From a virus, in IMG/VR virus record IMGVR_UViG_3300037963_006629, positions 1 to 20,101 of that record: a DNA stretch of 20,101 bases; one strand, written 5' to 3'. Made by a program: the position numbers and the translations under genes. Below, one piece after another: positions 5,108 through 15,400 of this stretch. Position 1 is the stretch's first letter, and every line of letters begins with the position of its first letter. Below the pieces are notes generated by a model that worked only from the letters and a program-made list of their open reading frames with translations, was not told the DNA's origin and did no database searches.

Positions 5108-8100
5108 TTAAGTTTGATAATTATATACTGAAATTAATCCATACCAAGTTGTTCCATTATCAAAAGTATTAAATACCCATAAATCCATTTCATTAGTACC
5201 AGTGCTTCTAGATGGTGTTGTTCCATTAGGGAATTTTATTGTTCCTCCAGATTTTGAATTATTCCATATAATAGTACCATTATTTCTAGATTGATTATCT
5301 ACAAAAACTTGAATAGCACTTGCTTTCCCAGCAACTTGTGTAGGTGCTGCTATATTAATTGTTGTAGATGCCGCAGTTAATCCAACTCTAAAGACAGTTT
5401 CAGTTGTGGGATTTAAAGTAACAGAACTTCCAGATTTATTTGAAAAATTTTCGTCAGCACCGCCTCCGTTAATTGTAAGTTGTCCGTCATTGTTTCTACT
5501 TACAGTAACTCCACCCGAACCAACTAGTCTAACAGAGTCATCAGTTCCACTAGAAGCTTCTAAAAATAGATATGGATTTGTATCGTTTCCTGCGTTACCT
5601 CCATTAGATTGTCTTCTGACTTTCAATTCATAAGTCTTACCAGCATCACTAGTAGCACTAATAGTAGTTCCAGAAATTGATAATCCAGTTCCTATGTCAA
5701 GATATCTTAACCTCTCTCCACTATTGTCATAGAATACAATCCTATCATCATTTGGATCAACAGCATTAATACTACCACCAGAAACTCCTAACACATCATC
5801 AACTGAAGCATCAACACCTAATCCAGCACCGGCAACAGCAGCAACTGTAAAATTAGATCCAGAACCATTTATTGTTATATTAGCTCCTGCAGATAATGTG
5901 ACCGGATCTGTATTTCCTGAACCATCAGTTAAAGTCCAAGTAGCATCACCGACTCCAGATCCCCCGTTATTCGTAGTAAGTGGTAGAGTATAAGTCTTAC
6001 CAGCATCACTAGTAGCACTAATAGTAGTTCCAGAAATTGATAATCCAGTTCCTATGTCAAGATATCTTAACCTCTCTCCACTATTGTCATAGAATACAAT
6101 CCTATCATCATTTGGATCAATAGCAGCAATATTTCCACTCTCAACCTTTAATACATCATCAACTGAAATATCAACACCTAATCCAGCACCGGTAGGAGTA
6201 GAAACAGTTATCTGCGAATCAGAATTTCTACTAACTGTAACGTTACTTCCACCAGTTATTTGAACATCATCATTAGATACTCCATCAGTTAATCTAATTA
6301 CTGGATCAGTATTAGTACCATCAGTTTGCACTGCTTTTAAATCATATCCTATTCCAGGAAGACTTGTTGGATTTACCCATGCAGGTTTAACATTAGCATT
6401 ATCCCATTTTAAAAGGTATCCATCACCACCTGATCCAGGATCTGCTAAGAATGCAGTGGAATCTAACCCATCTTGGTATAAAAGATCTCCTGCAGTACCA
6501 CCAGCAAGATCATCTGCAAGAGCTGCTGTTACTTGACCAATGACAGATTCACGTTTTAGGTCTCTAACATAAAGAGCATTTGTTCCCAATCCAGTCCAAT
6601 TAAGTACAACAACAGAAGCCCAAACTGCTGTAGTAGTTGGTGTATAATCAAAATTAATTGTTTGCCAACTAGTATTTCCTGGTTGATTTTCATATGTTGG
6701 AGAAAGACCTTTTTGTCTAGTATCTTCCTGTACTACAGGATTAGTTGCATTATTTGATACGTGAGTTTTTCCATCTGGAAGTTCTGAATCATATTCATAT
6801 ACTCTAATATAAACACCATTAGTAGAACTTGTATCGGATCTAATTTGGAGAGATAGTTTAAATGTTTGGCCAGTATTTACATCTACCCTGAATGCAGGGA
6901 ATGCCATTCCAATTGTTATGTCACTTCCACTAGTTTGTAGTTTAATGGCAGATTCGTTTGTATCCCAGACTATACTATTATAATCAGCACTACTATATGC
7001 AGGAACACAATCATAAGGATTTCCCTTATATCTAACCATCCTAACAGTATTATCATCTGGATTATATGATAAATCACTATCACCATACACAGTTTGATAA
7101 CTATCATTGGGATTAGTAGAAACAAATGTTATATAATGATTTGTATCAGTAGTTCCTTGCTCTATCTTTAATTGATCTGCATTGTCTGCAGTACCTTGAA
7201 AAGCTCCATTAAATGTAGTAGCATAAACATCTTTCCATTTAAGACTTCCTGAACCCAGATCAATTGTATCATTACTACCCGGAGTTACTGATGCTGGTTT
7301 TGCCGTAAATATTCTGGTTAATTCTTCATTAGCACCACTAACAACATTTTCTTTCAATTCAAATCCCATTTCAGCAGAAGAAGTGCTGTCCACATTTACA
7401 CGTATTCTTCCCGAATTTCCATTTATATCTGGACTACCATTTTGATGATTAAAAGTAATATTTGCATTACCTTCACTATCATTAATGGTTAATGCAACAG
7501 AACCATTACCTTTACCAATCACCACGTATTTTGGATCAAGTTCTGCTCTAAAACCAGTTTCTTGAAGAGCTAAAGTATTAGTAGACGAATTATATTGTAA
7601 TTGATCATCAGCAAATACATCTTCATAACTTCCATCAGCATCATTCTTAATAAATGATAAGTAACGTACTCCGGTAGTATCATCCTGAGATACTTTTACC
7701 TTATCAGATTGTGCAACAGTTGCAGTGGAAAAATTAACACCAACTGTTCCTACTTCATATATCAATCCTTGATTGTTAACCTTAAAGGTTGGAATATTAG
7801 TGGAGTCTCCAATTGTGCTATTACCTGGATTGAATCCAGTTATTGCCTTCAAATTACCATCTAAAACTACGGGAGATGTTCCATTAAATGATACTTCAGA
7901 AGCATTTATCTCACCAATATTATTAGTTCCACCAGTTCCATTAATACTGAAATTTTGAGCATTAGCTAATGCTGTTGCGGTTTCAGAATTTCCAATAAAT
8001 TGACCATTAAATGTTGTTGCAAAAACAGTATTCCACTTTTTCAGAGAGGAACCAATATTAATATTATTGTTTGTTTTTGGTATTAAAGAACTGACAATTT

Positions 8101-11100
8101 CAGAATTTATTATTAAATCATCACCATTATCAGATCCAAGTGTTGTATCACCATTTACTGTTAGAGTATTCGTTATGACAACATCATCAGGCAATCCGAT
8201 TCGAAGAGTTTCATTATTAGGTACTGATGTCTCTATTTCATTTGTTGTTCCAATTATTGCGAAAATCTCACTATCTAAGTCAATAGAACCTGTTCCAGTA
8301 TCACCCGAAAAATCTAAATCTTGTATCGTAATCCGATTATCAACATATGCCTTGATTGATTGTTGAGTGGCAAGTGCGGTGACACTATCAGAAATCATAT
8401 CATCTTCGTCAACTATGGAAGTAATACCAACCGTTGTAATATTAGGTCCTACTTCCAATCTAGTTGTAGATGTAATTCCACTAACAAATAAATCTTGCTC
8501 AATAGAAATATTTTTTACTGTTAAAACATTAGATGAAGCATCATATTTTAATTGATCATCAGCAAATACTTCTTCAAAATTACTATCTGGATCATTCTTA
8601 ATGAATGTTAAATATCTTTGTCCGGCAGTGTCATCCTCATATACAGCAACACTATTAGAACCGGTTGATACTCCTGTTACTGTTCCAACAAAATTATCAG
8701 CATAAACATTTGACCAGAAAAGATTAGCTGCTCCCAAATTATAAGTTGAGTCTGCCGAAGGTACGATATTACTATCTACTCTAGAAGTAATTGTTAAAGT
8801 ATCACTACTTGAGTCACCTATATCAACATTGGCAGCAAATCTCGCAGCACCATTAACATCCAACCAATAATTAGTATCTAAAGTTGCTCCCCGATTGATA
8901 AGAAGATTTCCTTCAGCATTGACTAAGAATTTTGTATTAGTATTATCTGTGTGAGTTTGAGGAGAATCACTAAGTCTAATGTTTAATGCATAGAAATTAT
9001 TACTTCCTTGGTCATCATCCATATCCAACAGGATACCATCATGATCACCATTAGAAGTTTTAATATGGAACATTGCATCAGTTCCAGAACCTCCACCTGG
9101 AAATAATCTTATTTGAGTATCTCCACTACCAAATACATGTGTTGAATTTGAACTTGCAGATAATATTCCTACGTTTAATCTATTAAGAGATGCATTATAT
9201 TTTAATTCATCATCAGCAAACAATTCCTCATAGTTGCTATCAGGATCTCTGCTGATAAAAGTCACATAATGATCTGCGTTCGTATCTCTTTCTGCTACTC
9301 TTATTCTATCAGAACCCGTACTTATTCCACTTAATGTTCCGAAAATGTTATCCGCATAAACGTTGTTCCATCTGTCATTTACAGAACCAAGATCTTTATT
9401 ACTAGTTGGTATTATATTACTATCAATTTTAGCATTAAATACTAAATTATCAGTATCAGCATTTCCAAGTGTGGTATTACCATTTACCGTCAAATTATTT
9501 GCTATGGTAACGTTATTGGGTAATCCAATCGTAAGTTGTTGGTTTGATGCTAATGTTTCTATTTCATTTGCAGTTCCGTTTATTGCAAATGATTGAGTAT
9601 TTAAATCAATAGAACCCGATCCACTGTCACCTGTAAAATCTAAATCTTGAGACGTTATTTGATTATTAACATATGTTTTAATAGACTGTTGAGTAGCAAG
9701 TGCAGTATCACTATTAGAAGACATATCATCTTCGTCAAGTATAGCAGAAATACTGATTATTGGGTTAGTCCCTACTTTTAGAATTTCAGTTGTTGTAATT
9801 CCTTGAACATCTAATGAATCTGTAAATGTTCCTGTATTTGCTGAAAGATTATCAAAAACAATATCATCATTTACATATAAGTCACCACCAACATAGAGAT
9901 CAGTACCAGTCGTTACAATACCAGTAAGTGTAGATTTTCCAGTTACGTTTAATTTATCTCCAATAAAAACATCTTTTTCAATACCAACACCACCATCAAC
10001 AACTAAAGCACCATCATCTTTACTAGTAGAATTAGTAGTTTTGTTTATTAATACACCATCATTAATAACTACAGATGATGATCCGTCAGTGTCGATCGTT
10101 AAATTTCCTGTTCCTGGTTTTGTTTTTACAACACCACCCTCAACTACAACATTACCAAGAGTTGAGACACCGGTCACAATGATATTATCAAAAAATCCTG
10201 TTCCAAAATCAAAGTTAGCTATAGTTCCAACGCCAGTAATATTAAGATCAACAGATTGTATTCCTCGACCAACAGTTAAGTTTTTGGCAATACCGACACC
10301 ACCATCAAATTGAACAGCACCACTATTAACATTACCTAAAACATTATTAGTTAATTTTGTTGACTCTATAAACCCTGATACATTAAGATCATCAAGGTCT
10401 GTCTCACCATCTACATCTAAATTACCATTAGCATCAATATTGCCATTAAATGTAGATACCCCAGAAACTCTTACATCTTGAAGATCTGATAATCTATCTA
10501 CGTCTATTGTTTTAAATTCAGAATCACCAGTTACTGTTAAATTCTGAATGAATACCTCACCTCTAAAGGTAGATATTCCCAATACATCTAATAGTTGACT
10601 TGGTATAGTACTACCAATACCAACACGATTATTATTAAAGTCATAATAAAAATTATCTGCACCGTCTACAAGACCACCACTATTATGAAACTGAATCTGC
10701 CCTATAGTTCCACCAGCACCTGATTGAGTTGTATCTGGTGAAACCCATATAAGACCTCCATTTACACCTTTGACTAATATATATCCTGTATTACCTGGTT
10801 GATTGAGGGAGTCATAAATTGTTCCACTAATTCTAAAGTTACCATCGTTAAGATGAAGTCTTTGAGTTGGATTAGTGGTTCCAATACCAACTAAACCATT
10901 ATCCAAAGACGTTATAACTGTTCCACCAGTTCCTACAGTAATTCTATCTCCAGCAGCAAATAATCCATCATTAAATGTAAATCTCGTATCTGCTGCAAAA
11001 TCATTATTATTTTTAAATAATACTGAATTATTATTTCCAGGTGGTGCTACGGTTATAGTTACAGCAACTCCAGGATTAGATCCTCCTGTTCCATCTCCTA

Positions 11101-11425
11101 TTGCTGTAATTGCACTTCCTTCGAAATTTAATTGTGTCGTACTACTCAATCCACCAACAAGAGTAGTCTCATCAAATACACTAATACTTCCAGGAATGAT
11201 ACCACCTTGATTTGGAATCCAATATCTTTCTCCAGGATACCCTTCAACATTAACAATAATAAATTGATTGCCTGCGGGAACTAAATTTGGATCATATGCC
11301 GATGGTCCAATAATTGGATCACCCAAATCTGGTTCTGCATCTCCTGGAGACAAATATCTATATCTGTCGGATGTTAAACCAGTTTGTGGAGTTTTTTTGT
11401 AACGACCTGATATAAACTTTGGCAT
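5108..11425 (-). CDS. Giant modular tail fibre-like virion protein (2105 residues)
   Basis: The protein starts MPKFISGRYKKTPQTGL and is built of beta-rich modules typical of marine myovirus fibres. Residues about 1-110 form a unique head. About 110-540 are repeated 'VGIGTT.P..LdV.G.s.f' and 'LnVtG.stL' turns. About 540-690 and 985-1135 are two copies of a module around DEDDM..ds.TALATQQSIK and DLDF-G-GSIDL. Four copies of a 'Y..FI..DPdsnyEevFADDqLkYn' block lie near 710, 930, 1250 and 1425. About 1470-1627 is a jelly-roll-like segment resembling carbohydrate-binding domains. Two near-identical NDDRIVFYDNSGERLRYLD blocks lie near 1768 and 1888. The C-terminal domain ends WVFNTFDNGTTWYGLISVYN, a common fibre end. 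No chaperone peptidase is seen. The likely role is host recognition. It starts four bases after the previous stop. Confidence 0.85.
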   Translation of the reverse strand: MPKFISGRYKKTPQTGLTSDRYRYLSPGDAEPDLGDPIIGPSAYDPNLVPAGNQFIIVNVEGYPGERYWIPNQGGIIPGSISVFDETTLVGGLSSTTQLNFEGSAITAIGDGTGGSNPGVAVTITVAPPGNNNSVLFKNNNDFAADTRFTFNDGLFAAGDRITVGTGGTVITSLDNGLVGIGTTNPTQRLHLNDGNFRISGTIYDSLNQPGNTGYILVKGVNGGLIWVSPDTTQSGAGGTIGQIQFHNSGGLVDGADNFYYDFNNNRVGIGSTIPSQLLDVLGISTFRGEVFIQNLTVTGDSEFKTIDVDRLSDLQDVRVSGVSTFNGNIDANGNLDVDGETDLDDLNVSGFIESTKLTNNVLGNVNSGAVQFDGGVGIAKNLTVGRGIQSVDLNITGVGTIANFDFGTGFFDNIIVTGVSTLGNVVVEGGVVKTKPGTGNLTIDTDGSSSVVINDGVLINKTTNSTSKDDGALVVDGGVGIEKDVFIGDKLNVTGKSTLTGIVTTGTDLYVGGDLYVNDDIVFDNLSANTGTFTDSLDVQGITTTEILKVGTNPIISISAILDEDDMSSNSDTALATQQSIKTYVNNQITSQDLDFTGDSGSGSIDLNTQSFAINGTANEIETLASNQQLTIGLPNNVTIANNLTVNGNTTLGNADTDNLVFNAKIDSNIIPTSNKDLGSVNDRWNNVYADNIFGTLSGISTGSDRIRVAERDTNADHYVTFISRDPDSNYEELFADDELKYNASLNRLNVGILSASSNSTHVFGSGDTQIRLFPGGGSGTDAMFHIKTSNGDHDGILLDMDDDQGSNNFYALNIRLSDSPQTHTDNTNTKFLVNAEGNLLINRGATLDTNYWLDVNGAARFAANVDIGDSSSDTLTITSRVDSNIVPSADSTYNLGAANLFWSNVYADNFVGTVTGVSTGSNSVAVYEDDTAGQRYLTFIKNDPDSNFEEVFADDQLKYDASSNVLTVKNISIEQDLFVSGITSTTRLEVGPNITTVGITSIVDEDDMISDSVTALATQQSIKAYVDNRITIQDLDFSGDTGTGSIDLDSEIFAIIGTTNEIETSVPNNETLRIGLPDDVVITNTLTVNGDTTLGSDNGDDLIINSEIVSSLIPKTNNNINIGSSLKKWNTVFATTFNGQFIGNSETATALANAQNFSINGTGGTNNIGEINASEVSFNGTSPVVLDGNLKAITGFNPGNSTIGDSTNIPTFKVNNQGLIYEVGTVGVNFSTATVAQSDKVKVSQDDTTGVRYLSFIKNDADGSYEDVFADDQLQYNSSTNTLALQETGFRAELDPKYVVIGKGNGSVALTINDSEGNANITFNHQNGSPDINGNSGRIRVNVDSTSSAEMGFELKENVVSGANEELTRIFTAKPASVTPGSNDTIDLGSGSLKWKDVYATTFNGAFQGTADNADQLKIEQGTTDTNHYITFVSTNPNDSYQTVYGDSDLSYNPDDNTVRMVRYKGNPYDCVPAYSSADYNSIVWDTNESAIKLQTSGSDITIGMAFPAFRVDVNTGQTFKLSLQIRSDTSSTNGVYIRVYEYDSELPDGKTHVSNNATNPVVQEDTRQKGLSPTYENQPGNTSWQTINFDYTPTTTAVWASVVVLNWTGLGTNALYVRDLKRESVIGQVTAALADDLAGGTAGDLLYQDGLDSTAFLADPGSGGDGYLLKWDNANVKPAWVNPTSLPGIGYDLKAVQTDGTNTDPVIRLTDGVSNDDVQITGGSNVTVSRNSDSQITVSTPTGAGLGVDISVDDVLKVESGNIAAIDPNDDRIVFYDNSGERLRYLDIGTGLSISGTTISATSDAGKTYTLPLTTNNGGSGVGDATWTLTDGSGNTDPVTLSAGANITINGSGSNFTVAAVAGAGLGVDASVDDVLGVSGGSINAVDPNDDRIVFYDNSGERLRYLDIGTGLSISGTTISATSDAGKTYELKVRRQSNGGNAGNDTNPYLFLEASSGTDDSVRLVGSGGVTVSRNNDGQLTINGGGADENFSNKSGSSVTLNPTTETVFRVGLTAASTTINIAAPTQVAGKASAIQVFVDNQSRNNGTIIWNNSKSGGTIKFPNGTTPSRSTGTNEMDLWVFNTFDNGTTWYGLISVYNYQT
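5630..5760. repeat. Perfect 131-bp direct repeat, copy 1
   Basis: Bases 5630-5760 are identical to 5990-6120, an offset of exactly 360 bases (120 codons), so the reading frame is kept. The block encodes DDRIVFYDNSGERLRYLD through SATSDAGKTY in the giant fibre. Similarity continues patchily beyond 5760 into the VD.DVL and GAGLGVD segments. No mismatch over 131 bases, including wobble positions, points to recent duplication or gene conversion. Confidence 0.95.
5990..6120. repeat. Perfect 131-bp direct repeat, copy 2
   Basis: This is the second copy of the block at 5630-5760, with divergence starting abruptly at 5989 and 6121. The neighbouring sequence codes for related but diverged peptide (AAIDPNDD here versus NAVDPNDD in copy 1). 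The whole 360-base module was therefore probably duplicated earlier, and only this core was homogenised recently. Confidence 0.95.
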
Positions 11426-11429
11426 ATTA

Positions 11430-12440
11430 TTACGTAGTACTATTCTCTAAGATACTCATGATGAGTTCCATTTGAAGAGGTCCGACTCTACCTCCACTAG
11501 GAGAAACACCAACATTTACTTGAAATGTATCAGTAGTAGAATTTGTTATTGCTAATACACCATTATTTAACTGACTATTTGATGTTGACGCTGGATCAGT
11601 TGGTCTTGGATATGGATGATTTGTTACAAAGTTATCCATACTACATTTAAAAGTTATCCCAAAATTAGCAATGCTTATTGTATCTCCATTCGATAATCCA
11701 TGTCCAGGTATGGTCAATACAAGAACTCCCGTATCACCATTATAATCGGCATTTGTCGGAGTAAATGGACCTCCACTACCAGAAATTACAGTAACAGAAT
11801 TTGTTACGGCACTAACAAATTGATGTAATGCTGAAACATATCTATGTGGTATTCCAAGAACAACTCCAGCATCTACTGTGAAAGTTTTTGATGTACCTAC
11901 ATTATCTACTATACTTTCAACAGTAAAACTTCTTTGTGGTTCTGGAAAAATACTCGTAGTTATTCCTCCACTGTATCCATCACATGTAAATGCAATACCA
12001 CTCATAGTCACTTCATCATTTACACTAAATCCATGACTATGAGTAGTAGTAACAGTTGTCAATCCTGTGTTATTATCATAATCTACATTTGTTATAGTTG
12101 TTATTCCAGATTGAACACCGTTTATTACGATGGAATCTCTTAGCAATGCAGATCTTTCTAAGACTAGTCTTCCGTCAATTATAACTAATGCATCATCTGG
12201 GGGTATTTCTGCATTTTTTATGACTCTAGTATTTCTTACATTTCCTGAAGTTTTAGATGCCGTGCTTGTTCTTCTATGAGTAAAAGTTATTCTGGGGTAT
12301 GTTTCACCTATACCAACATTCGAAGCAGAAGCATAAAGAACAATAGAAGAAACTCCGGTAGGTGCTGTATAAACAGTTTGCTCTCCTGGTCCTACTGGAA
12401 GTGCTATTGTAATAAATTTATTAAGTGGTGCTACTGCCAT
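11430..12440 (-). CDS. Structural protein of the baseplate/fibre cluster, 336 residues
   Basis: This protein begins MAVAPLNKFITIALPVGPGEQ. Residues 1-105 form a compact beta domain (YTAPTGVSSIVLYASAS, then NAEIPPDDALVIIDGRLVLE). Two related units follow: THSHGFSVNDEVTMSGIAFTC (133-153) and a later PGHGLSNGDTISIANFGITF. Each places a His-Gly turn before a small beta barrel, so the C-terminal two thirds arose by internal duplication. The HG..GD.v...G..F.C pattern recurs in cyanophage virion proteins; no enzymatic function is known to me. It lies between two fibre-like genes, one base and four bases from them, and is likely a connector or short fibre subunit (inference). No signal peptide is seen. 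Confidence 0.72.
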   Translation of the reverse strand: MAVAPLNKFITIALPVGPGEQTVYTAPTGVSSIVLYASASNVGIGETYPRITFTHRRTSTASKTSGNVRNTRVIKNAEIPPDDALVIIDGRLVLERSALLRDSIVINGVQSGITTITNVDYDNNTGLTTVTTTHSHGFSVNDEVTMSGIAFTCDGYSGGITTSIFPEPQRSFTVESIVDNVGTSKTFTVDAGVVLGIPHRYVSALHQFVSAVTNSVTVISGSGGPFTPTNADYNGDTGVLVLTIPGHGLSNGDTISIANFGITFKCSMDNFVTNHPYPRPTDPASTSNSQLNNGVLAITNSTTDTFQVNVGVSPSGGRVGPLQMELIMSILENSTT

Positions 12441-12441
12441 A

Positions 12442-15400
12442 TTATCTCAATGCAAGTATAAGTGGTGTTACTTCTGCCTGAATAGCTTTACTAAAGTCTC
12501 TTCCTCGAACAGTTGATGTTGTTTGATCGACCTGAATGCCTTGACCGATATCAAAGTTACCTTTTTGATCTGTTGAAGTAAATGGAATTTGAGCACCTTT
12601 AGATGTAACAATTTCATTTTCCTTAATAGGAAGGGCACCTTCAAAAGGTAACGAACTATTTATGCTGGTGCCTGAACCAACATATTCAAATGAATGAGAA
12701 CTTGTCAGGATACGACTAATTCTTTGCAATGTAAATGGATCTCCAGCAAATAATTCATAAGGAACAAATTCATTAAAAGTAATTGTTGTAATTCCTGCAG
12801 GATCATTACGATTATCAGTTGCCTCCGAAACAGTAAAATAAATTGGTTCCATTATTGCAGTTGCAAATCCTAAATTATCTCCATCAATATCCACAACTAT
12901 GTTTTGAGATGATAGATAGTTTCTACCAGAGTTAATAACATCTATAGATGTTATAGTTCCTGCAGTGCTCACATTAGCACTTGCCTCTGCTATAATTCCT
13001 TGAGGACCTTTAGGTAAAACAATTCCATCAATATCTCTTATAAGAATATCTGGTGGATTAGCTTGACTAAATTGACCTGGACTACCTCCATTTGTAACAA
13101 CTATTTTAGAAAGTTCTTGTAGTGGTTCAGTAATTCTTCCACTTCCAACAGCATCTGGATAATTATCTAAATCAATTTTAAAGTATAATGCCTGCCCATC
13201 AAATGGCCTTCTAGAATCACCTTCCAAATCAGTAACACCAGTACCAACAACAACATCAGAATTATCTCCAGGAATAACATCATCTCTTACTTTACCAGTA
13301 AATTGTGTACTGCCAAGACCAACAGCAACTAAACCAAAATTACCAAATGATGAATTAGAGTTTGTGAGATCACATTGCCCACCAGTATCAGCATAGATTG
13401 CTATGTCACAGTTAATAGTGAAGATAGAAACTAATTGAGCATATGCATTGTTAGAAAGAGATACACCAATACCATTTTCATTATATTGAGTAAATGAATC
13501 ACAAACCATGGATTTTAGATTGGCACCATCAATTGATGCAGCTGCATCATCTCCATCAATTCTCATGCCAGTACTTCCTGTCATGAAATTGGTACAGTTT
13601 CTAACATAAGGTGATCTCCACCTCTGAGTAGGACCTTCTGTTGCTGGTCCAGAATCAAGAAATCCTACATTTGCATTTGATCCCGTTATTGGAAATGCAA
13701 CTGCACCACATCCCGTGTGTGCAACACCAACTGTTGCACCAGAAAAGTTTAAGTTCTCAATCAGACATCCCCTTCTAACCCAAAAAACATCTAAAGTTGG
13801 ATTTTGTGGTTCGATAGTAACAAGTCTCAAATCCTCTCCTGTTACCGAAACGTCTGTTCTTAATCCAATAGGATTATTTTCTATGTAACGACCGGGACGA
13901 ATTTTAATGGTATCTCCAGCAAATGCTACTGTAGCAGCAGCACCAACAGTTGCCTTAGCATCACCCTCCAATAATCCACTGTTTGTATCACAACCATTCT
14001 TAGTGACCCAAATAGTGTTATGTGTCTCTACACCCGAAGGTCTCCATGAAACTCCCGTTCCAACTGATGCAAGTCTATAGTCCTCTTTACATACACCTGT
14101 GCCATTTTCTTGATTGATATCTATGAGTGCATTATCAAGTTCTAATGTCCCAGAAATTATAACATTTTCACCAACATTTAGATTTTTTTCAATACCTACA
14201 CCACCTTCAACCACTAAAGCACCGGTATCTTTATTGGTAGAATTAGTAATAGATTGAATCTTAACAGATTCACCAACATTTAGATTTTTTTCAACACCAA
14301 CACCACCTTCAACTACTAAAGCACCAGTATCTTTATCATCTGACTGTGTATTATCAAGAACTTTAGTTTGTCCACCAACAAACAATTTCTTAACTATACC
14401 TACACCACCATCAATTTGAACAGATCCATTTGAAGGTGATGAAGAATCAGTTGTATCATTGAATGTGGAAAGTCCATCAACGTCTAAAGTGCTATTAAGT
14501 GTAGTAGCTTCATCAACGTCTAAAGTATTATTAAGTGTAGTAGCACCATCAACGTCTAAAGTATTATTGAGTGTAGTAGCACCATCAACGTCTAAAGTAT
14601 TATTGAGTGTAGTAGCACCATCAACATCAAGAGTAGAATTAAGTGTTGTTTGAAGATCTACATCCAGAGTACCATCCACAAATAAATCACTAGTTACTGT
14701 TACAACACCTACTAATTTAGAATTCCCTGCAACTGTAAGTCTCTCTGAAAATTGTGTGGTCCCAATACCAACATTTGTTTGTCGATATATTGGAGCATCA
14801 TTTCCAGCTCCTATAAATCCCCATAAATCTTGTGTTTGTATTCTTGCTATTTCAAGAGGATTAGATGGATCGGGGATAGGAATAGTTGTATCTGTTCCTA
14901 AACCAAGACTATTAATCTGAACATAATTTAAAACTGTAAATGATTGTGCCGCACCAACTATAGGAATGAAAACACCTTCGTCCTGAATAAAAATTCCTTC
15001 AGAGAATGCAGGTTCAAATGTTACCCAACGAATACCATTTTCATCACGATTAAGAAATGCTCCATTTGCACCAGGAGAACCGGCAGAATCATAAATGTTC
15101 CTCGAAATGGAGATAGTCCCATCAATATCAAGTTTTAACTCTCCTTGTGTTGCAGTATTAAGACCGGTTATTCCATTTTCTGGATTTTTTTTACCAATTC
15201 CAACTCTTCCTTCATCTGTAATTACAACTGTTGAATCTTCGTCAGAATTAAATTGAAATTTTTGTACTGGATTTTTTACAAATATACCAACTCTGTCAGT
15301 TCTTGTATCAACATTAAGTGCTTCTTCATCAACACCAAACGAAAGTCTGGTCCCTTGAGATGAAGGAGATGTAAATATTCCAATATTTCTTGTTCTAACA

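Noticed and set aside
14481-14672. 36-bp repeats considered as a CRISPR array
   Set aside because: The units are directly adjacent with no unique spacers, and they encode a clean 12-residue protein repeat in frame.
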